10,551 bases of DNA from an uncultured Lachnospiraceae bacterium. Its GTDB lineage: Bacteria > Bacillota > Clostridia > Lachnospirales > Lachnospiraceae. A program made the position numbers and the translations under genes. The stretch is from the NCBI GenBank assembly GCA_934371475.1, contig CAKRNX010000072.1, positions 1 through 10,551 of the forward strand, read 5' to 3'. The notes under the pieces were generated by a model that saw nothing but the letters and a program-made list of their open reading frames with translations, was not told the origin of the DNA and did not search any database. Shown piece after piece: positions 1 to 6,391 of the stretch (position 1 is the stretch's first letter; every line of letters starts with the position of its first letter).

Positions 1-1947
1 GTCCAGCCCCCTGTTTTCCCACCGCACTCTGATATCCGCTGTCTCACCCGGTTTCAGGCTCTTTTTAGACAGCAGGAACTTCGCTCCATAATACTCCTTA
101 TCTTTTTTCAGCGCCACCGTTCTTGCAGATGTTTTATCTGCATATGAGGAGGCACTTACTGCCTTGTTTACGTCTGCGCCAAAACACTGCACATAATAAT
201 ATCCGGTATCCGTCTTTACACAGCCAATGCCGATGCTGGTGTAACCGCTGCCAAGAATATTGGCCCTATGGCCGGAAGAATTCATCCACATATTCATCAC
301 GGCAGAAGCGCTGCTCACACCGTACGCAATGTTTTCGCCCCTCATCAGGGAATTTGCTGAAAAGCAATTGCTTCCGGTCGGTCTTGTATGGCTCCAGTAA
401 AGGCTTGTCTCTGCAGCCCTCTGCATGGCACTTTCCAGAAGACTCTGATCCATTTTTAACGCCGGGACTCCCGCTTTGGCACGCTCTTTATTGACCAGCG
501 TCAGAATTTCAAATGCTGTTTTGTATTTTTCCTGCACATTTACTTTCACTTTGAGAGCATCAATATAGGATCCGTCCTCCTGTCTGTGCAGTCCTCCTGT
601 GCTTATCGTCACTTTTGTTCCGGAAGAAAAGGCATTTTCTCCAATACTAGTCACACTGGCAGGAATCGTCACTGTTTTCAGGGCCTCGCAGCCTTTAAAT
701 GCATATGTACCGATCTCCTTGAGTCCGTTTCCCAGACTGACAGAACTCAGATTCTGACACGCATAGCAGAAAAATGACGGGATTGCTTTTACACTGCCTG
801 GGATCACCAGAGAAGTCAGGCCGTCACATTCGGAAAAAGCAGTTTCTCCCAGCTCTGTCACCGTATTCGGGATCGTAACCCCTGTCACCAAAGCCTGGGA
901 AAACGCATACGCTCCGATTTTGGTTACGCCATTCGGGATCGCATATGCACCTGTCCGCCCGGCCGGATAATACACCAGCGTTTTTCCACCATCCGTCATC
1001 AACACTCCGTCCCGGCTCTGAAATACGCTGCTTCCCGATGCCACACTTACATTCTGCATCTCCCACAAACCGGTCAGCGCATACCGGCTCAGTGTTTTCA
1101 GGGATGCCGGCAGCGTCAGATCGGTCACTGGACTGTAGTAAAATGCATGATTCCCAATACTTTCTATTTTATTGCCCAGCCGGATCTCTTTTAACATCCC
1201 ACAATCAGAAAATGCGCTGTTTTTAATTGTTTTGACACTGTTTCCCACAATTACTTTTTCAAGGCTGTAGCAATTTCCAAACGCATTCTGTCCTACAGAA
1301 GTTACTCCGTCAGCAATCACAACACTGGTAATCTTCGATCTGATACGGATGTCGTTCCACGGCGGAAGATGCGATTCAACCACAGATCCGGTAGTCAGAT
1401 CTCTGTAGACATAATAATCATCCATCGCTCCGCTTCCGCTCACGGTAAGCGTTCCGCTATCATCCAGCGCCCACTGTACCTTTGCACCATTCAGTCCGCA
1501 GGTGCCGCTCATCGCACCAAGTTCACTCTCCGCCTCACTCTCGCTTTCCGTCTCTTCCAGAAGGAGCTCCTCTGTTTCCGTCTCACTTTCTGTCACAGAC
1601 TCGCTTTCTGTTTCACTTTCTGATTCATCCTCTGTATTACCGGCCAATTCTGTCTCCTGATCCGTGCCATAGTCCGGCGGCAGCGTCTCGCCCGGATCTT
1701 CATCCTCAATCAGCATGCTGTCATCCGGCAGATCCTCGGCATCATTGTTTTCTGTCCCCAAATTTTCCGTTTCTGTCTGCGTATCCGCCAGTTCCGTCTG
1801 ACTTGAAGCATCTGTCAGCACATCCCCTTCCGGTGCTGTCTCTTCCATCACCACTTCTTCTGCCACAAACACAGTTGAAGCATCTGCACATACCAGTGCA
1901 GCACAAAGAAGTCCTGCGGCAAGCCTGTTCCATCCTTTTTTTCTCAT
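1..1947 (-). CDS. BspA-type leucine-rich-repeat surface protein with CAP/SCP domain (3' end beyond window)
   Basis: The frame is open for 649 codons from an ATG at 1947 to the window edge, with no stop or frameshift, so the C-terminus is missing. Residues 1-29 form a signal peptide (MRKK start, hydrophobic core, likely cleavage near FVA/EE). Residues 30-145 are very acidic, with a Ser/Thr/Glu-repeat linker around 104-142. Residues 148-177 carry the CGxNxxxxWxLDxxGTLTxSG-like module that often precedes such repeats in gut Firmicutes. Residues about 205-449 are BspA/LRR_5 repeats (recurring IPxSVTxIGxxAFxxC pattern). Residues 481-592 are a CAP domain with the typical His520 (SHTRP), Glu538 (GENIA) and His560 (SGHRANIL). 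A further domain starts after about 605, including KPGETADIRVRWEN, which is Ig/CARDB-like. It should act outside the cell, probably in surface binding or adhesion; the role of bacterial CAP domains is poorly known. The ribosome binding site is an AAGAGGG stretch about 9 bases upstream. The anchoring motif, if any, lies outside the window. Confidence 0.93.
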   Translation of the reverse strand, partial: MRKKGWNRLAAGLLCAALVCADASTVFVAEEVVMEETAPEGDVLTDASSQTELADTQTETENLGTENNDAEDLPDDSMLIEDEDPGETLPPDYGTDQETELAGNTEDESESETESESVTESETETEELLLEETESESEAESELGAMSGTCGLNGAKVQWALDDSGTLTVSGSGAMDDYYVYRDLTTGSVVESHLPPWNDIRIRSKITSVVIADGVTSVGQNAFGNCYSLEKVIVGNSVKTIKNSAFSDCGMLKEIRLGNKIESIGNHAFYYSPVTDLTLPASLKTLSRYALTGLWEMQNVSVASGSSVFQSRDGVLMTDGGKTLVYYPAGRTGAYAIPNGVTKIGAYAFSQALVTGVTIPNTVTELGETAFSECDGLTSLVIPGSVKAIPSFFCYACQNLSSVSLGNGLKEIGTYAFKGCEALKTVTIPASVTSIGENAFSSGTKVTISTGGLHRQEDGSYIDALKVKVNVQEKYKTAFEILTLVNKERAKAGVPALKMDQSLLESAMQRAAETSLYWSHTRPTGSNCFSANSLMRGENIAYGVSSASAVMNMWMNSSGHRANILGSGYTSIGIGCVKTDTGYYYVQCFGADVNKAVSASSYADKTSARTVALKKDKEYYGAKFLLSKKSLKPGETADIRVRWENRGLD

Positions 1948-1993
1948 CTTTCGTACCCTCTTTTCTTTCTGTAAAACCTTACTTCTCACCGTT

Positions 1994-2031
1994 CTGGAAT
2001 GACCATTCATTCCGGAATATTCCAACATTCC
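1994..2031. promoter_or_regulatory. Cluster of five GGAAT/ATTCC pentamers with hairpin and palindromes
   Basis: GGAATGA (1996-2002) and TCATTCC (2007-2013) form a 7-bp stem with a 4-base loop, extendable to 9 bp with a T-G and a C-G pair. The overlapping palindromes ATTCCGGAAT (2009-2018) and GGAATATTCC (2014-2023), plus a further ATTCC (2027-2031), give five copies of the pentamer in 36 bases. The cluster lies about 50-85 bases upstream of the surface-protein ATG. It may be an operator or a folded part of the 5' leader. No known regulator is recognised from the motif. Confidence 0.45.
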
Positions 2032-2059
2032 TTCATGCTCCGGCAAAATTGCAGAAGTG

Positions 2060-2090
2060 CGCAGAAGAATGCAGGAGCACTCTCGAACCA
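2060..2090 (+). repeat. 31-bp imperfect direct repeat, copy 1
   Basis: This stretch matches 2343-2373 at 24 of 31 positions without gaps. The best part is GGAGCAnTCTnGAACCA, with 15 of 17 identical. The copies are 283 bases apart in the same orientation. Origin is unknown: it could be a duplicated regulatory site or a remnant of a duplication. Confidence 0.4.
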
Positions 2091-2119
2091 CTGCCAGAAC
2101 GCGTCAGAAAAACATTTCC

Positions 2120-2131
2120 GTAATCGATTAC
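2120..2131. promoter_or_regulatory. 12-bp perfect palindrome, LacI-family operator-like
   Basis: GTAATCGATTAC is self-complementary with a central CG and matches the GTAAnCGnTTAC layout typical of LacI/GalR-family operators. It lies 173 bases upstream of the surface-protein ATG and downstream of a candidate extended -10 for that gene, where a bound repressor could block transcription. The assignment to a regulator family rests only on motif shape. Confidence 0.4.
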
Positions 2132-2183
2132 TCCACACCTTTGAAACTAAATTTGAAAATGTTTCTCTGAATTCAGTTATTTT

Positions 2184-2192
2184 ATTATATCA
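2184..2192 (-). promoter_or_regulatory. Candidate extended -10 promoter for the surface-protein gene
   Basis: On the minus strand this reads TGATATAAT, that is, a perfect TATAAT with the TGn extension. No good -35 is present at 17 bp (TTCATT at best). It would give a leader of roughly 230 bases containing the palindrome at 2120 and the pentamer cluster at 1994-2031. A closer promoter cannot be excluded. Confidence 0.35.
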
Positions 2193-2225
2193 AATGATCG
2201 CCCAGCAATGAAGACTCTCCCGGCA

Positions 2226-2254
2226 TTGATTCAGAATTGTTTTCATGATAAAAT
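2226..2254 (+). promoter_or_regulatory. Candidate sigma-A promoter for the nitroreductase remnant and GNAT gene
   Basis: TTGATT (2226-2231) and TAAAAT (2249-2254) are separated by exactly 17 bases on the plus strand, about 135 bases before the nitroreductase ATG. Both hexamers are one or two bases from consensus. It may still transcribe through the remnant into the acetyltransferase gene. Confidence 0.4.
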
Positions 2255-2327
2255 GCATAACACTATGCAGATATCTGTAATCCATTTTATACGATACCAT
2301 TAGCCCTAAATACCAAACATCCGATAT

Positions 2328-2343
2328 GAGGTGACGCCACCTC
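2328..2343. repeat. Short inverted repeat (hairpin) upstream of the nitroreductase remnant
   Basis: GAGGTG (2328-2333) and CACCTC (2338-2343) can pair as a 6-bp stem with loop ACGC. It falls in the presumed leader of the plus-strand unit, 46 bases before the ATG. No T-tract follows, so it is not a terminator; it could be an operator half-site pair or chance. Confidence 0.35.
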
Positions 2344-2373
2344 GCAACAAAATACCGGAGCATTCTTGAACCA
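2343..2373 (+). repeat. 31-bp imperfect direct repeat, copy 2
   Basis: This is the second copy of the sequence at 2060-2090 (24 of 31 identical). It ends 15 bases before the nitroreductase ATG, next to the AAGGGG that serves as that gene's ribosome binding site. Confidence 0.4.
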
Positions 2374-2388
2374 TAAGGGGATATAATC

Positions 2389-2659
2389 ATGACAAATCAA
2401 CTCAATGCAATCAAAAACCGTCGGAGCATCCGCACCTACCGGCCTGACCCTGTGCCGGAAGAATTGATCCGGCAGATTCTGCAGGCGGGCATCCTGGCTC
2501 CTCTGGATCTGCGATACCTTTTTCGCCCAGCAGGAACTGGATGCCTGGATTGGAGACCCCGGCACACTGTATGCGGTGCTGGCTGTGGGCTACACAGACG
2601 AAACGCCGTCCCCAAGACCCAGACGCAGCCTTGAAGGCACGGCAGAATGGCGGAGATAA
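2389..2659 (+). pseudogene. Nitroreductase-family protein, internally deleted and frameshifted remnant
   Basis: The first frame starts at an ATG (2389) behind AAGGGG and encodes a typical nitroreductase N-terminus: AIKNRRSIRTYRPDPVPEEL, with the RRSxR motif that contacts the FMN phosphate, then ILQAGILAP. Near 2500-2507 the homology jumps, in the +1-shifted frame, to a typical family C-terminus: WICDTFFAQQELDAWIGD, then LYAVLAVGYTDETP, PRPRRSLE, and a TAA at 2657-2659. Both ends look well conserved, but only about 90 residues remain where the family usually has about 165-190, so the central part, roughly 80-90 residues with most of the flavin and dimer contacts, is gone. The first frame itself runs on to a meaningless end at 2634. 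The product cannot be a working flavin enzyme. The sharp junction suggests one recent deletion rather than gradual decay; an assembly error is a less likely alternative. Confidence 0.82.
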
Positions 2660-2765
2660 CTCCGTTCAAAAATGCCCCGGCATTCTGGCGCCGCAAAAAG
2701 CAGAGCATTAATGTTCACAGCACGGATCTGCAAACACCCGCTTAACAAAAGGAGGAATTACTGCT

Positions 2766-3314
2766 ATGAAAATACCTGAAAACACAACCACACTGAAAGA
2801 CGGCAGAATGCTGATCCTTCGCTCCGTCACACCCGAAGATGCGCCTGCTATGATTGAATATCTGAAAAAAACAGCAGCCGAGACTCATTTTATGACCCGG
2901 CTGCCGGAAGAAGTGACTTTTACTCTGGAGGAAGAACAGCAGCTTCTGCAAAGCACGCAGGAAGCTTCCCTAAATTTTATGCTGGCTGCATTTGACGGCT
3001 GCCGCGTCGTGGGAAATGTGGCCATCTCCTCCATCAGCCCGCGCTTTAAAACCAGACACCGCGCCAGCCTGGGGATTGCCATTCTTCAGGAATATTCCCA
3101 TGCCGGTCTTGGCACTATTCTGATGCAGCAGGCGATTGTCCTCGCCAGGCAGATCGGCTATCAGCAGCTGGAGCTTGGCGTATTTGCCGACAATGCTCCC
3201 GCTCTGGCACTTTATAGAAAAATGGGTTTTACTAAAGTCGGAAGAATCCCACGCGCATTTTATCTTGGCAACGATACGTATGTAGACGAGATTACTATGG
3301 TGTATACGCTGTAA
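2766..3314 (+). CDS. GNAT-family N-acetyltransferase
   Basis: This is a 182-residue cytoplasmic protein of normal length for the family. It should move an acetyl group from acetyl-CoA to an amine; the acceptor cannot be told. Core motif A lies at about residues 104-120 (IAILQEYSHAGLGTILM), with HAGLGT in the place of the CoA-pyrophosphate-binding Q/RxxGxG/A loop. Motif B follows at 135-155 (LELGVFADNAPALALYRKMGF), where the NxxAxxLYxKxGF pattern is diagnostic. The N-terminus (LRSVTPEDAPAMIEYLK) is the usual first strand and helix. The ATG at 2766 is supported by AAAAGGAGG ending 11 bases upstream. The gene follows the nitroreductase remnant by 106 bases on the same strand, so it may share its promoter, and it converges with the transporter operon. 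Resemblance to RimJ/RimL-like or resistance acetyltransferases is too weak to assign. Confidence 0.88.
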   Translation: MKIPENTTTLKDGRMLILRSVTPEDAPAMIEYLKKTAAETHFMTRLPEEVTFTLEEEQQLLQSTQEASLNFMLAAFDGCRVVGNVAISSISPRFKTRHRASLGIAILQEYSHAGLGTILMQQAIVLARQIGYQQLELGVFADNAPALALYRKMGFTKVGRIPRAFYLGNDTYVDEITMVYTL

Positions 3315-3320
3315 TGATAT

Positions 3321-3353
3321 TGGGCCTATTTTAGAAAAGATCCCCATTTTTTT
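3321..3353 (+). terminator. Possible terminator between acetyltransferase gene and transporter operon
   Basis: TGGG (3321-3324) can pair with CCCA (3343-3346), with further weak inner pairing TTTT/AAAA, followed by seven T (3347-3353) on the plus strand. The stem is imperfect and interrupted by mismatches, so this is a modest candidate. It lies in the 58-base gap between two convergent genes and would stop plus-strand transcripts; minus-strand use lacks a good T-tract. Confidence 0.4.
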
Positions 3354-3372
3354 CTATAAATTACATGGATTG

Positions 3373-4362
3373 TTATATGCTTCTCTCTCCGTCATACAGA
3401 TGGCAGCATACCCGATGCCCGCCGGGAAGCTCTCTCTCCTGCGGTGCCTGCTGCCTGCAGATCTCCTGGCATTTCCAGCATCTGGTGTGGAACGGACACC
3501 CTTCGGGCGGATTGTCCGCGGAGGGCACATCCCCTGTCAGCACGATCCGCTGCCCCTGTCTGTGCAGATCCGGCACCGGCACCGCGCTGAGCAGCGCCTG
3601 CGTGTACGGATGCAGCGGATGGTCGAACAGTGCCCGCTTCGGCGCTGTCTCCACCAGTTTGCCCAGATACATCACACCCACATAATCTGAGACATGTTCA
3701 ACTACTGAAAGATCATGCGAGATAAACAGATAAGCCATCCCTTTCTCTCTCTGCAATTTTTTCAGCAAATTGATTACCTGCGCCTGTACCGATACGTCCA
3801 GCGCCGACACCGGCTCATCACACACCACAAATTCCGGCGACAGGATCAGTGCCCTGGCAATACAGATACGCTGACGCTGTCCGCCCGAGAACTCATGCGG
3901 ATACCTCTCCAGGCAGTCTTCCTCCATTCCGCAGTCCTTCAGCGTCTGTATCACCTGACGGCGCAGTTCCTCTCTGCCAACCTTTTTCAGCTCCCGCAGA
4001 GGCTCTGCCACGATCTGAAACACCGTTTTTTTCGGATCCATGGAAGAAAACGGATCCTGAAATACCATCTGCATTCGTGTGCGCAGCGTTCTCAGGTCTT
4101 TTCCCTTGTACGCAAGAATGTTTTCGCCATTTAAGAGGATTTCTCCCTCCGTAGCTTCCGTCAGACGCATGATCGTCTTTCCCATGGTGGTCTTGCCGCA
4201 ACCTGACTCTCCCACCAGTCCGTACGTCGTTCCCCGTTCTACCTGAAAGCTGACTCCGTCAATCGCCTTTACCGGATGATGATCCTTCTGGCTTCCACGC
4301 GGAATATAATATTTTTTTACGTTTTTTACCTCCAGCAGCGGATGGTTCTCCATGCTACTCAT
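3373..4362 (-). CDS. oppF: Oligopeptide/dipeptide ABC transporter ATP-binding protein (OppF/DppF type)
   Basis: This is the second ATPase of the importer. It binds and hydrolyses ATP at the inner face of the membrane and pairs with the OppD-type subunit. With the ATG at 4362 (329 residues) the motifs are: Walker A GESGCGKT 51-58, Q-loop VFQDP at about 102, signature FSGGQRQR 158-165, Walker B FVVCDEP 178-184, H-loop His216 (ISHD). A C-terminal oligopeptide_HPY region has Cys289, Cys295, Cys298 and Cys302 (GCPFHTRCWKCQEIC). Upstream in-frame codons reach a TTG at 4386, which I discount. The ATG at 4362 overlaps the upstream ATPase stop by 8 bases and has GAGGTGG 7-8 bases before it. The ATG at 4353, one base after that stop with AAGGGG nine bases before it, is an equally plausible start. 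Either arrangement suggests translational coupling. Peptide specificity is inferred from family, not shown. Confidence 0.93.
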   Translation of the reverse strand: MSSMENHPLLEVKNVKKYYIPRGSQKDHHPVKAIDGVSFQVERGTTYGLVGESGCGKTTMGKTIMRLTEATEGEILLNGENILAYKGKDLRTLRTRMQMVFQDPFSSMDPKKTVFQIVAEPLRELKKVGREELRRQVIQTLKDCGMEEDCLERYPHEFSGGQRQRICIARALILSPEFVVCDEPVSALDVSVQAQVINLLKKLQREKGMAYLFISHDLSVVEHVSDYVGVMYLGKLVETAPKRALFDHPLHPYTQALLSAVPVPDLHRQGQRIVLTGDVPSADNPPEGCPFHTRCWKCQEICRQQAPQERELPGGHRVCCHLYDGERSI

Positions 4363-5461
4363 CCCCCTTGCCACCTCTTTTCTCAAGCATATGATGACAG
4401 AATACCTGATGGCTGGCTGTCAGCTGCACCGCTTCAGGATATTTCTGATGACAGATTTCCGTACAATACTGGCATCTGTTGGAAAAATAACAGCCCTGCG
4501 GCCGCTGCAGAGGCCCCGGCACATTGCCAGGAATCGAATAAAGTTCATCCATCTCCCGTCCCAGCACAGGCTTGGAGCGCATCAGTCCCTCTGTATAAGG
4601 ATGCGCCGTATAATCAAAGATCTCCTCCGCTGTTCCCTGCTCCACAATCTTCCCTGCATACATGACAACGACATAGTCTGCCATCTCTGCAATCACGCCA
4701 AGATCATGTGTAATCAGCAGAATGGAAGCCCTGGTCTCACCTTTCAGCTTTCTCATCAGATCCAGGATCTGCGCCTGTATCGTCACATCCAGCGCCGTCG
4801 TGGGTTCATCCGCAATCAGAAGCCTCGGATCCGCCGTCAGCGCCATCGCAATCATAATCCTCTGACGCATTCCGCCGGACAGTTCGTACGGATAATTATC
4901 ATACACACTCTCGCGGCTGATGCCTACCATCCTGAGCAATTCCAGGGCTTTTTTCTTCCGATCGTCTTTTGAAGCATCAGGATACTGCTTCTTCACACAT
5001 TCATCCAGCTGATTGCCGATCGAAAAGACCGGATTAAGGCTGGTCATAGGCTCCTGGAAAATCATGGAAATCTGTGATCCTCTTACCTTCTCCAGCTCTT
5101 TCTCCGTCATTCTGGTCAGGTCGCTGACCGGCTGACCTTCGCCCGGGCAGAAGCGAATCTCCCCACCTGTAATCTGCGCCCGCGGCTCCGGCAGCAGCCT
5201 CATGATTGAAAGGCTCGTCACAGACTTTCCGCAGCCTGACTCTCCCACCAGCCCCACCGTCTTTCCGGCCGGAATATCAAAAGAAACTCCTTCCACACTC
5301 TTGACAATTCCCTGGTCTGTATAGAACCAGGTCTGAAGATTCCGGATTTCTGCCACGTTATCCGGACATTCCATCTTCGTTTCCCAGGAATAGCCTTTTT
5401 TCTTTTCTTCCCTTTTTCTCTGTTTATACTGTTTTCTGGCTAATTTATAATTATTCTTCAT
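4355..5461 (-). CDS. oppD: Oligopeptide/dipeptide ABC transporter ATP-binding protein (OppD/DppD type)
   Basis: This is the first ATPase of the importer. I place the start at the ATG at 5461 (368 residues) because AGGAGG (5471-5476) lies exactly nine bases before it; ATGs at 5482 and 5470 are in frame but poorly placed for this site. Motifs in this numbering: Walker A GESGCGKS 73-80, Q-loop IFQEPMTSLNP at about 135-145 (Gln136), signature LSGGMRQR 194-201, Walker B LLIADEP 214-220, H-loop His252 (ITHD). The C-terminal oligopeptide_HPY region has Cys324, Cys330, Cys333 and Cys337 (GCYFSNRCQYCTEIC), a spacing resembling the iron-sulfur-cluster cysteines described in some DppD-type proteins. An unusual feature is a roughly 40-residue N-terminal extension rich in Lys/Arg (MKNNYKLARKQYKQRKREEK) before the ABC core. 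The gene lies 27 bases after the permease C stop and overlaps or touches the next ATPase. Confidence 0.93.
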   Translation of the reverse strand: MKNNYKLARKQYKQRKREEKKKGYSWETKMECPDNVAEIRNLQTWFYTDQGIVKSVEGVSFDIPAGKTVGLVGESGCGKSVTSLSIMRLLPEPRAQITGGEIRFCPGEGQPVSDLTRMTEKELEKVRGSQISMIFQEPMTSLNPVFSIGNQLDECVKKQYPDASKDDRKKKALELLRMVGISRESVYDNYPYELSGGMRQRIMIAMALTADPRLLIADEPTTALDVTIQAQILDLMRKLKGETRASILLITHDLGVIAEMADYVVVMYAGKIVEQGTAEEIFDYTAHPYTEGLMRSKPVLGREMDELYSIPGNVPGPLQRPQGCYFSNRCQYCTEICHQKYPEAVQLTASHQVFCHHMLEKRGGKGDE

Positions 5462-5488
5462 CCGTGTCATCCTCCTGCGCATCCCGGC

Positions 5489-6346
5489 CTACTGTCCTGC
5501 TCTGGGATCCAGCGCGTCCCTGACCCCGTCGCCCATCAGATTCATAGACAGTGCAGACAGCACAATCGCAACGCCCGGCGCAATGATCAGATGCGGGAAT
5601 GTCCGGATAAACTGCCGTCCCTCATTCAGCATCGCTCCCCACTCAGGTGCAGGCGGCTGAATGCCAAGCCCCAAAAAGCTTAACGCCGCAATGGACAGGA
5701 TCGTGCTGGAGAGCGACATAGCTGCTTCCACAATAATAATGCCCATCGCATTGGGCAGCACATGACGAACGGCTATCTTCCAGGAAGGCATCCCGGAAAG
5801 TCTCGCCGCATCAATAAAATCCTGTCCCACCACAGACAGGACAAACGAACGGATCACCCGGATATATCCCACAGACATCCGGATACAAAGCGCAATCATC
5901 AGGTTGCGTATCCCGGCTCCCATGGCGGCTACCAGCGCCAGAGTCAGGAGAAATCCCGGAATACAGCTGATTACATCAATCAGACGCATCACGAGGTTAT
6001 CCACCGCTCCGCCAACCAGAGCTAAAAGGCTGCCGATCACGCCTCCGACCGCCACCGATATAGCCACTACCAGAAAACTGACGCCCAGCGACACTCTGGC
6101 GCCGTGGATGATCCTGGCAAAAATGTCTCTTCCCAGCTGGTCGGTGCCCAGCCAATGAGCCATGCTGGGTCCCTGCAGACGTTCTATGACATTCTGGGTC
6201 GTTACTTTATCATAACTGCAGATCAGATCTGCAAAAACTGCTGTCAGAATAAGAATCATCGCGATGACAAATCCAAAAACCGCCGCCTTATTTCTTGAAA
6301 ATTTTCTGCAGAAATCCGCTACTTTTTTTCTTCTCTTCCGCATCAT
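5489..6346 (-). CDS. oppC: Oligopeptide/dipeptide ABC transporter permease (OppC/DppC type)
   Basis: This 285-residue inner-membrane protein forms half of the importer channel. A basic N-terminus (MMRKRRKK) precedes the first membrane segment at about 22-43, as in OppC_N. The family landmarks follow: HWLGTDQLGRD at 64-74, membrane segments near 86-110 and 128-145, the EAA loop that docks onto the ATPase at about 177-199 (FIDAARLSGMPSWKIAVRHVLPN), LSFLGLGIQPPAPEWG at 222-237, a membrane segment near 254-271 and the terminal DGVRDALDPR at 273-282. Length is normal for the family. Two tandem ATGs are possible starts (6346 and 6343); GGAGAG (6350-6355) is slightly better spaced for the second, so the first residue is uncertain. 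It lies 45 bases after the permease B stop. Confidence 0.94.
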   Translation of the reverse strand: MMRKRRKKVADFCRKFSRNKAAVFGFVIAMILILTAVFADLICSYDKVTTQNVIERLQGPSMAHWLGTDQLGRDIFARIIHGARVSLGVSFLVVAISVAVGGVIGSLLALVGGAVDNLVMRLIDVISCIPGFLLTLALVAAMGAGIRNLMIALCIRMSVGYIRVIRSFVLSVVGQDFIDAARLSGMPSWKIAVRHVLPNAMGIIIVEAAMSLSSTILSIAALSFLGLGIQPPAPEWGAMLNEGRQFIRTFPHLIIAPGVAIVLSALSMNLMGDGVRDALDPRAGQ

Positions 6347-6391
6347 TATCTCTCCGTTTATCTATTTTTCTGCACATCTGTACAATCTGCA

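Larger units (their letters stand above)
1948..2388. other. Intergenic region, 441 bp, with several symmetric elements and no gene
   Basis: This AT-richer stretch separates the divergent surface-protein gene (minus) and nitroreductase remnant (plus). I find no convincing coding frame and no tRNA or known riboswitch fold. It holds a cluster of GGAAT/ATTCC pentamers (1996-2031), a 12-bp palindrome (2120-2131), candidate promoters in both directions, a small hairpin (2328-2343) and two diverged copies of a 31-bp sequence (2060-2090 and 2343-2373). Each is listed separately. Confidence 0.7.

Noticed and set aside
123..494. Plus-strand frame of 123 codons at the left edge
   Set aside because: It is antisense to the CAP domain, whose motifs are clear and in frame on the minus strand.
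1525..1640. Repetitive tract that at first looked like a CRISPR or tandem DNA repeat
   Set aside because: It is codon-level repetition of Ser, Glu and Thr in the surface-protein linker, without regular spacers or conserved repeat units.
1482..2123. Plus-strand open frame of 213 codons, rich in Pro, Ser and Leu
   Set aside because: It lies antisense to the acidic Ser/Glu linker and signal peptide of the surface-protein gene; the composition is what the complement of Glu/Ser codons gives, and there is no ribosome binding site or family match.
2190..2708. Several minus-strand frames across the nitroreductase remnant and intergenic region
   Set aside because: They overlap recognisable nitroreductase coding on the plus strand and show no motif or ribosome binding site of their own.
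4363..4386. TTG at 4386 as start of the OppF-type ATPase
   Set aside because: Two ATGs just downstream (4362 and 4353) have ribosome-binding-like sequence, sit at the upstream stop codon and match the usual family N-terminus better.
4352..4972. Plus-strand frame of 206 codons
   Set aside because: It is a shadow of the OppD-type ATPase gene, which has all ABC motifs on the other strand.
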